Both the position numbers and the translations under genes were made by a program. A stretch of 64,000 nt of DNA, taken from contig JAPEIS010000001.1 in the NCBI GenBank assembly GCA_029531795.1, positions 4,650,001 through 4,714,000 on the forward strand, read 5' to 3'. Position 1 is the first letter of the stretch, and every line of letters starts with the position of its first letter. Of this stretch, positions 56,733 to 64,000 are shown in pieces. Below the pieces are notes generated by a model. That model did no database searches, was not told the DNA's origin, and saw nothing but the letters and a program-made list of their open reading frames with translations. The DNA is from Sclerotinia nivalis (Eukaryota; Ascomycota; Leotiomycetes; Helotiales; Sclerotiniaceae).

Positions 56733-57913
56733 ATGGCAAGAACAGAAGCAGCTCGCGGATCGGCGAAGCTGTGTGGGCCCCGGAAACAGCTGGCATCGAG
56801 AACTTGTAGCGGCAGAAATACGTGGAGAAGGTCTCCACCAAAACAGACTGTTAAATACAGTGAATTACCAACTGCAAATTGCTATCAATGCCAGTTGTCA
56901 CAAAAAAAGGGCATCCCACAGCCACATTCAGAGTCAATCATATCCGCAACAACATTCCATCAATTTCCTCTCCTTCCACTCGAGATCCAGACAAAAATCT
57001 GGAAGCTTGCCGTTTATTCCACAGCCAATGAATCTCGTATTATAACGATTCTAGTCCATTGGAAACCCGGTTGGTTGAGTAATAGATATAAAGAATGGGA
57101 ACACAGAACTCCTATTTTTCTTACGCCTATTTCTGTTGTACCTCCGTTGTTACATACCTGTTCAATCTCTCGCTTCCTGGCTCTGTCTGCTTATGAGCTC
57201 GTGGGTATACATGGCAGTTCCTTTTATCCGAGAGTGGGCAGCGATTTGGATTCTCCTCCCAACATATCCTTCGTAACTGGCGATAAAGGGACGGGTATTT
57301 ATATTAATCCTAAAAGGGACATGATTTATTTTACCAGCCATGATGTTTTTGATAAGAGAGGGAATCAACATTTTCCCATTTCCGATACACATACTGGAGA
57401 GCAGGGCTATTCATTTGAAAATCTCAAACCAGAGTTTTGTAGGGCATGCTCAGACCTCACCTTTCCGGTAGGCAATGCGCTTCGATTGGTGATTGGAGAC
57501 CCGAGGATAAGGAAGGAGTTAAGGAACTTAGGTTTTGGATTTGACGTTCCCCGGTTGAAGAGACAAAGTTTTGAAAGAGAAAGATTAGAAAACGATTTCA
57601 CGGGATTAAGAAGAATTGTTTTCGGGTCCGAGGAAAGGCGAGAGAAAAGTATTACGAAGTGGAAAAGCGCACGGGAAAACGCTCGATTCTGCATGCTCCA
57701 TCCCTATCCTCACTACTCCCTCATAGAACGAGGCCAGGGACTAGCAGAAGTTGGTTGCAGTGGAGGAAAGGGGGATTGATACCTAAGGGATGGAAAGGCT
57801 CTTTGCCGGGAGACAATTCGGGACAGGAGTGGGAAGATGATAGAATGGGGGAATGGAATGCGGAATATTTGGGTCCGAGAGTGGAGTTTCTGGTTATGGG
57901 TGGTGGAAACTAG
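56733..57913 (+). CDS. 2EXR-domain protein with CxxC pairs
   Basis: Start ATG at 56733 (the frame is open further to a TTG at 56679). A basic leader contains NCYQCQLSQ, then the 2EXR signature FPLLPLEIQTKIWKLA, PPLLHTCSISRFLAL, and GIYINPKRDMIYFTSHDVF, followed by EFCRACSDLTFPVGNALRL. The first frame ends at 57777-57779. The more family-like C terminus (LIPKGWKGSLP ... YLGPRVEFLVMGGG) lies in another frame to 57913. A 68-nt intron 57659-57726 (donor GTGGAA, acceptor CATAG) would join them in frame, giving 370 residues, but the donor is weak, so a frameshift or the shorter 348-residue product is possible. It is the sister of the broken gene at 46.4 kb. Function unknown. Confidence 0.72.
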
Positions 57914-60900
57914 GTGGTTGACAAGAGGAACATTTTTGGTTTGTCGGAGGTGGGATTTCGTATCTAGGTTCTGTGGGAAGCTGTTTAGATGTTGAGAATT
58001 TAATAGTTCCAATTCATATTATTCAGGATGTGCCACTTCTAACTGCTTTTGGAATTGTCATCCGTCGTATCCTGAATAGCTGAATGAAAGTTAGACACAT
58101 TCATGATTTTATAGGTAACCAGGATTATTAGTTATATCAGCATCGCCGAACAGTTATTCAGATCCTAGAGCTGAATATCTGTACTACAGTCATCAAATTC
58201 AAGAATTTAGACGAAACACCTATATTCAAACCCTCAAAATCCCACATCAACTATTTTGGTGAAGTCATCAATATAGTTGTGCGGATATCGAAGCGCATAT
58301 TGAGTTCTATCAATAATCGAAAACGACAACCGAATTTATTCATTCTTCACGGGATACAAAAATAGCCCACGCACTCTGATGCTTTACCAGTCCGCTCTGA
58401 TGAATTATGATTATAATCAAAACCACCAGCGTTTTAGAACCTATCTCAAAATCGTACCATTATATTGATCCATACAACTTCCTTTATAAGTTATTGGAAG
58501 TTACTCAGTGAGGATAATTTAAGCCATAAGTATGAGTCATATTCATTTAGGAGTATTTTACTTCCCCAGCTTTCCTATCAAGCAACAGTGTTTCTCGCTA
58601 TCGTTCTTCATTCCCCCCCCTTAAAAGTGTCTGGTGTAGAATGCTTGTATGCCTGGATGGTATTCCCGGAGTCTTATGTCATCTATCCGCTTTGATGGCC
58701 TCAATTTTTGCTGATATGTATAGCTCATGTTTCGTTGAGATTGTGTAAGTAGGATTACTATACTAGGTTTCGATTTGTGTATTTTATATTCATTTAGAAA
58801 ATCACCTTTGGGTTCTACTATTGATATTCAGAAAGGAGATATGGTTTAGACCCAATCAATATTTCCTTCCCTGTCTCATTGTTCTCCAGCGTATGTAGAT
58901 ACTTTATTGAGTGGTAGCTATATGAATACATCACTAATCCGGGGACGATGTAATATTGGCAATGATGAGATACATAAGCCCCTAGCTTGCGGGAGGAGGG
59001 CTGGGCTGTGAGTAGTCCCCAAAGAAAATTGCTGCGGAGGGGTTGAGCTTTAGAAACAATTAGTAAGAGGGAAATCCCGGCTTTTGGTTGGGTCATAGAG
59101 GGCATCGGAGTACCTAAAAGTTTGGCGGGATATATTAGGTCATTCTTAACTCGAAAATTTCTACCCAGTCACACCCTAATCACTCAACAACGTTTCGTCT
59201 GAAGAGCTGAATTCGTCACTATGTCCAGCCCAGAAATGATCAGACTGAGTTTGGTTATGATTCCATTCCACCTTACGGAATAACTGCACATTTATTTTTG
59301 CTTTATCATTCACTCAAAGAATAGAAGCCAAAAAATAATATGCTATGCCTCCGGGATATGCATCCATAAGTGCCGGCGCAAATACGAGCAGCTTCTCTTC
59401 CTCCCAGCTTACCAACATACAAGTTTGCTATCGAGATATAGCCGGAAGCGCACTTAATCTGAGACGAAACCTTTGATTAGTTCATTCATTTGGGTGAAAG
59501 AATGTAGAGACTTGTTATGTGTATTCAATTATAAGGAACCAGCTCCAATTCAGTAGACGTCTGTGAATTTAATTCATTATTCAATACCACTTAGTCTATA
59601 TACTCTAACAGTAGTAAACACATGTGCAGTCTATTACAGAATGTGGCTTATTACCAAGTCGTTTCAAGTTGAGAATTATAAGGTTAGAGCAAAATAAAAA
59701 TTCCTTAGGACAGTTTTCTGCCTATACTCCGTTTTCAAATCGAGATGGAAGGACCTCGATATATTCAGTAAACTTTTGCTATGGAGTATATGTCATATTT
59801 CAAGTATGGATCATATGCAGTTGTCCACTCATCGAAGTATGTAAGTCTATCATTACTTCTGTATTCACTTATCCACCTTCACGAGAGCGTTGCGTGACAA
59901 TGATTTGCATCTGCTATACATCATTTCGGGTTTATTCTGGGAGTTCAAGATACAATTGTCTGCGGGATAATTGCCACATATTTATTTTTATCTCAACCTT
60001 CGAACGGTAACCTCAATATCAGGAGTTTTAGGGAACGGGTTGATCATCTGTATTTGATTGGGACTTGCAGGTTGGGAGATGGGGTAAGGCCGAAGGTTTC
60101 AGATCTTATACTCCAGAGGAAATATGCTCAATTACGATTATGGAATAACCTCGGTGGTGCAGTGATGTATTATTTCTGTTTTGCACTTCTAGGTTCATAC
60201 ATTTGTCAAATTAACTTTATAGGCAAGCAAGTTAATGCCTGAGTTGGACTTATTCACTCAAATTCAATTAACGGGTACTTTCACATCGGTTATGTATGAC
60301 CAACCGCGTATTATAAATTCTATAAGCTTGATGTTGAGGTCTGACGTAATTGCAGTTTCACTTGGTGTACCATATCTTCACTTCAAACAAAATTGGAGTG
60401 ATTTTTGAAACATTTTCTTTTTATCATGAGAGGGTATAATTGTCCCTTAGGAATCGTCACTGTTACCATCCTCAGTTGGGTTATCACTACTATCTCATAT
60501 ACTATCTTCTATCTATACTTCTGATATCAACTATTGGCTTTAGATTGATGATTCAACTAGTTTGTTTGTCATTTATGTATGAAATGCATAATCATTGAAC
60601 TCAAAACTTAAACTATTGCTCAATGTGCTAATAGATAGATAGATTAAGGTTCTTAATTGATGAATAAATCATATTATTTTGAAATGCAAACACTTGGTGT
60701 ATATCTCACAAATATACCCCTTACACGTGATTAAGATTATCCGAGAATTGAGTCAAGAAAGCACAGATAGAAAGATATCAAAAAACATCTAAACATATCA
60801 AAACACAGTAAAAACAAGTGAACATTTCCTTTTTTGATACAAAATTAGTCTATTATATTTTGGTTTTATACAATATATATAAATAACCATCTAACAACTG

Positions 60901-62594
60901 AAAATTATTATCTATGATACTCATCAAAAACTTATAAGATTAGTATTCAATCCCAACTTAACTTTCTGCAACACAACCCTTCATACTTGGCATCAGGGTC
61001 ATACATCTAATAACTCCAACCCCAACAACTCCAGCCCTTATCAAGTAATTGTTCAGCCGCCTCTACATAATGAGGAGTAGATATCTTAAAAACAATCCTA
61101 TTTTGAATATTCCCTTTCTTCTTGTTCTGAACAACAACAAAGTTTCTATTCAATAACTAAGACATTACCAGAACTATAGTACCAATATTTGCCTTCTCAT
61201 TGTTGCCATTTTTCCAGTCTTTGGCCATCGTTACTTTTTGTTTTTCGTGTTCACTTTATCCCTTTTGCTACTGCTACTGCTACTGCTACTGCTACTGCTA
61301 CTGCTACTGCTACTGCTACTGCTACTGCTACTGTTTGCTGGTTTATTGTGACTTTTAGCCCTATTTTACTTGGTGTTTTAGATATCTCTTATCGAAATCT
61401 TTCAAGATTGCCAGTATCGTTTGTTCTGCTTCATTCTCTGCAGTTTTATACTGTTAATAAGTTTGAGAATTCACTTATCTTAATCTGGTACTTTGGATCT
61501 TTTTGGTCTTCCAATCTATCATATCTCATGAGAGTAATGCTATTATTTATTTTTTCTTTAAGGTCTTGTATGTTGTTCGACCATATAGCAAGATAGTTGT
61601 AGGTTTCTACTTGTCTTGACTTGGTACTTTGAATTTTTCAACAAACTATACCTTGATGAGAGTTGGATCATTGTTTGAGTTCATTTCTAGGCTCCTTGCA
61701 TTGCTCGCAGAATTAGAGTGATAACTTTGAAATTCTGTCTCAATTTATCTAGTACTTTGGCTGTTCTGGCTGACTACACCTCGATGAGAGTAGTATTGCT
61801 TGGTTTTGTTTCATAAAGTTTTGCATTACTCACAGAAGTAAAGGGGCATTTGTCAAGTTTGGCATTGATGTATCTTTTGCTTTAACCTTTCCTCCTTAGC
61901 ATGCCTCGATAAGAGTAACATCATAGAATACTTGCTAAACTTGGCTCTATTCAATATTATACTTGAGGCTTTCCAATTTATCATTCCTTAATGAGAGTAG
62001 TCCATTGCTTTCTCTTATTCATTGCCCTTTTCTACTACTCGTAGAAAAAGAAGTATATTTATAAAATTTTATTCTATTTCATATATAGTTGAAATCTTCA
62101 ACTCAACATACCCGGCGAGAATACCAAAATCTTCTAATTTGAGTTTGAACACTAACTTGCTATTATAAGAGAATGTCTGATCTCACCACCCAAAGTAAGT
62201 AGTTCTACCCTGAACAATAACCTCCTTCTGTTCACTAACATCTCGCTAAACTTCTCACATACCCTCCCTCCCCGCGCCTCTCCTCCTATAGTCCCTCAAG
62301 CTCCCACCTGACCTCCACTTCCACCCCTATTGTCGCTTCTGTCAGCCGAAAATATTCCTACCTTGGTTCAGGAACCGAGACAAGACATTGAAGTTGATTC
62401 GATTGACCATAACAATCAATCAAACACACCGAGTTAGACAATGCTGAGTTGTACGTTAGCACCGCCAATATTCACTTTTCGGCGCCTCATACCGCCGCTC
62501 CGTCTCGCACTAACGGCCTTGAAGTACTGCCCAGCTATTTAAAAGCCCCTCCATTCCATACACAACTTCCCTCTGCCGTAAACCACGCATCACC
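57914..62594. other. Long AT-rich gene-poor stretch
   Basis: About 4.7 kb with no supported gene on either strand. Open frames such as 58465-58695, 59624-60010 and 61189-61596 lack family features; the last owes its length to a microsatellite. The right end should hold the promoter of the next gene. Confidence 0.4.
61267..61333. repeat. (GCTACT)n microsatellite
   Basis: About eleven perfect copies of a 6-bp unit in intergenic DNA. Confidence 0.95.
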
Positions 62595-63029
62595 ATGCGA
62601 CCCTCCCACCTCCCACGCTCCGCCACCTCCCCCGATCTCCCATCTCTTTCTACTGATTTCCCTACCACCGAAGCATACGAAAATGCACCAAATAGAGATG
62701 GAGCCATAAGTCGCGTAGATCGATATTCTCGAATCATACCAGCCGCCCCAACAAATCCACCCCCACCTCCGCCTACAATCGCCAATTCCTCCCGCCCTAG
62801 CGGTTTACGACACGTAACATTTGCCTCGGAAATCAAAGCTACCATGCAAAATACCATGGAATCCTCCTCTTCCTCCTCTCTTACCCCACAAACCTCTCTT
62901 CCTATTGAAATTCCACGAAAACATCGATTTCGGCTCAATAACGCGCGTCAGGGGATGCAAAAAGCATTTTCTAGTATGCGTACGCATGCTAGTCCTTCTA
63001 CTATCACTGGACTTTCTTTGCGCAAAAAG

Positions 63030-63071
<42 letters not shown>

Positions 63072-64000
63072 ACGATGCCTGAAAGCTTTGCGAGCTCTGC
63101 GAAGAAGATATTAATAGGTGCTCCTACGGGAATGATTAAAAAGACACCTGAGGAGATACAAGAGATGTTGAGACAATTGGGTGCTAATGCTAAGGATTTT
63201 CCCCTTAGCGGGAGTAATGGTAGTTTTGATAAAAATGCTGTTGCTGACGAGGACATGGAGATCGGTGGTAGAGGCGATGGGGTAGGAGGGGGAATAAGTG
63301 AAGTACAAAAGGGAAAGCGAACTGCTAGGGCTAATTCTACCGCTTCTCAATCATCTTCTAAGTCTAGATCGAAATTTACATCTAGTATTATTCTTTCCTA
63401 TCCCGCCATATCGACATCCAAACCAAAACCCCACTTAAGCGCAAAACAACGCGGTAAACTCCCAGCTCGATCTCCTTCTCCATCTCCTTGTCAACCTCCT
63501 TCTCCACCATCTTCACCTATCCACCGCACCACATTCGCCCAATCAACAAAACCCCAAATCCCAAAAACACCAGAACAGGAAAAAAAACCCGTAGGTTGGT
63601 ACACCACAGCTACACTCGACGAAATCCGCGCGACGCTTCCTCCGATCAGAAGTCAAGATTTGATACCTGATGAAGAGATACCTGCGTTTGTAGAGGGATT
63701 GATGAGGGATTTGGAGGTGTTGAAGTGGGTTTGTCGGTGGAGGAGTGGGCAGTTGGATGAGGAGATTGGGGAGGTACGGAGGATGGGGTTGGGGGGGAGG
63801 GGTGGGGATGAGGAGGAGAATGAGGATGGGATGAATGTTGAGGATGATGAAGAAGAAGAAGAAGAAGAATACACCTGGCCCCAAAACAGTGAACCCAACC
63901 CCCGCTTCATAGACAGCGGCTGGTGCCAGGAAGAAATCAGCAGTTCCGGAATCGGAGCCCGCTGGTTCGTATTCGACGATGTGGAAAATATACTCGGAGG
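62595..64000 (+). CDS. Serine-rich unknown protein, cut by the window end
   Basis: From the ATG at 62595 the frame stays open to the last base, 468 full codons without a stop. The first 300 residues are Ser/Pro-rich and low in structure, with LRHVTFASEIKATM, a Gly-Ser repeat of about seven units (63029-63072) and a Pro/Ser stretch. A more ordered part follows: GWYTTATLDEIRATLPPIRS and DEEIPAFVEGLMRDLEVLKW, then an acidic run (six Glu) and GWCQEEISSSGIGARWFVFDD. I do not recognise the family. The C terminus is outside the window. The minus-strand frames over this region are shadows. Confidence 0.75.
63029..63072 (+). repeat. (GGTTCT)n coding microsatellite
   Basis: Around seven copies of a 6-bp unit, in frame, encoding alternating Gly and Ser in the terminal partial gene. 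Confidence 0.9.

Noticed and set aside
61189..61596. Open frame of 135 codons with Ala-Thr repeats
   Set aside because: Its length comes from the 6-bp microsatellite, and it has no other coding support.
1..64000. tRNA or rRNA genes, CRISPR arrays, and intact transposons
   Set aside because: I looked for box-B-like GGTTCGAAnCC sequences, regular spaced repeats, long terminal repeats and reverse transcriptase or transposase motifs and found none that I could support.

Overview
This window looks like nuclear DNA of a filamentous ascomycete, most likely a member of the Leotiomycetes close to Sclerotinia or Botrytis. The reasons are short GT-AG introns of about 45-95 nt with CTRAC-type branch points, AT-rich intergenic DNA, several 2EXR-domain genes, and fungal housekeeping genes (lanosterol synthase, fungal-type ceramide glucosyltransferase, SYG1/XPR1). 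The lineage is an inference; no rDNA or other marker is present. Where I give exon joins, I read them from splice signals and frame continuity, not from transcripts.

Layout. 0-7 kb: an alpha/beta hydrolase, a 2EXR gene with duplicated 5' exons, the first member of an unrecognised paralogous family, and an intracellular GH18 enzyme, all on the minus strand. 7-20 kb: an accessory, AT-rich stretch with a short STAND/NLR-type N-terminal-domain gene, three more intact members of the unrecognised family (plus strand) and at least one decayed piece of it. 20-29.7 kb: a very long single-pass membrane protein with a disordered tail, a second 2EXR gene and a 13-exon sugar-type MFS transporter. 29.7-43.2 kb is a conserved core block: tRNA-splicing endonuclease subunit SEN2, ceramide glucosyltransferase, a small unknown gene, SGT1, lanosterol synthase ERG7, and SPO11 divergent from ERG7. 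43-48 kb: a decayed gene and a disrupted 2EXR gene. 49-58 kb: a secreted GH128 glucanase, SYG1/XPR1 phosphate transporter and a fourth 2EXR gene. 58-64 kb: a gene-poor AT-rich stretch, then a serine-rich gene that runs off the window end.

The best candidate for something undescribed is the family at 4.1-17.3 kb. Four genes share an N-terminal domain of about 70-90 residues (aromatic start, central RG.VT..EF block, terminal [VI]WE.[FY]). In all four a phase-1 intron of 62-65 nt falls just after that last aromatic residue, and behind it lie tails that differ completely (coiled coil, Cys-rich plus basic, Pro/Gln-rich). This looks like a fast-diversifying local array with one constant module and variable tails. 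Its function cannot be read from the sequence. Other points worth checking are the weak 5' splice sites of SPO11, exon duplication in the first 2EXR gene, a triplicated motif in SEN2 and a changed active-site motif in ERG7.
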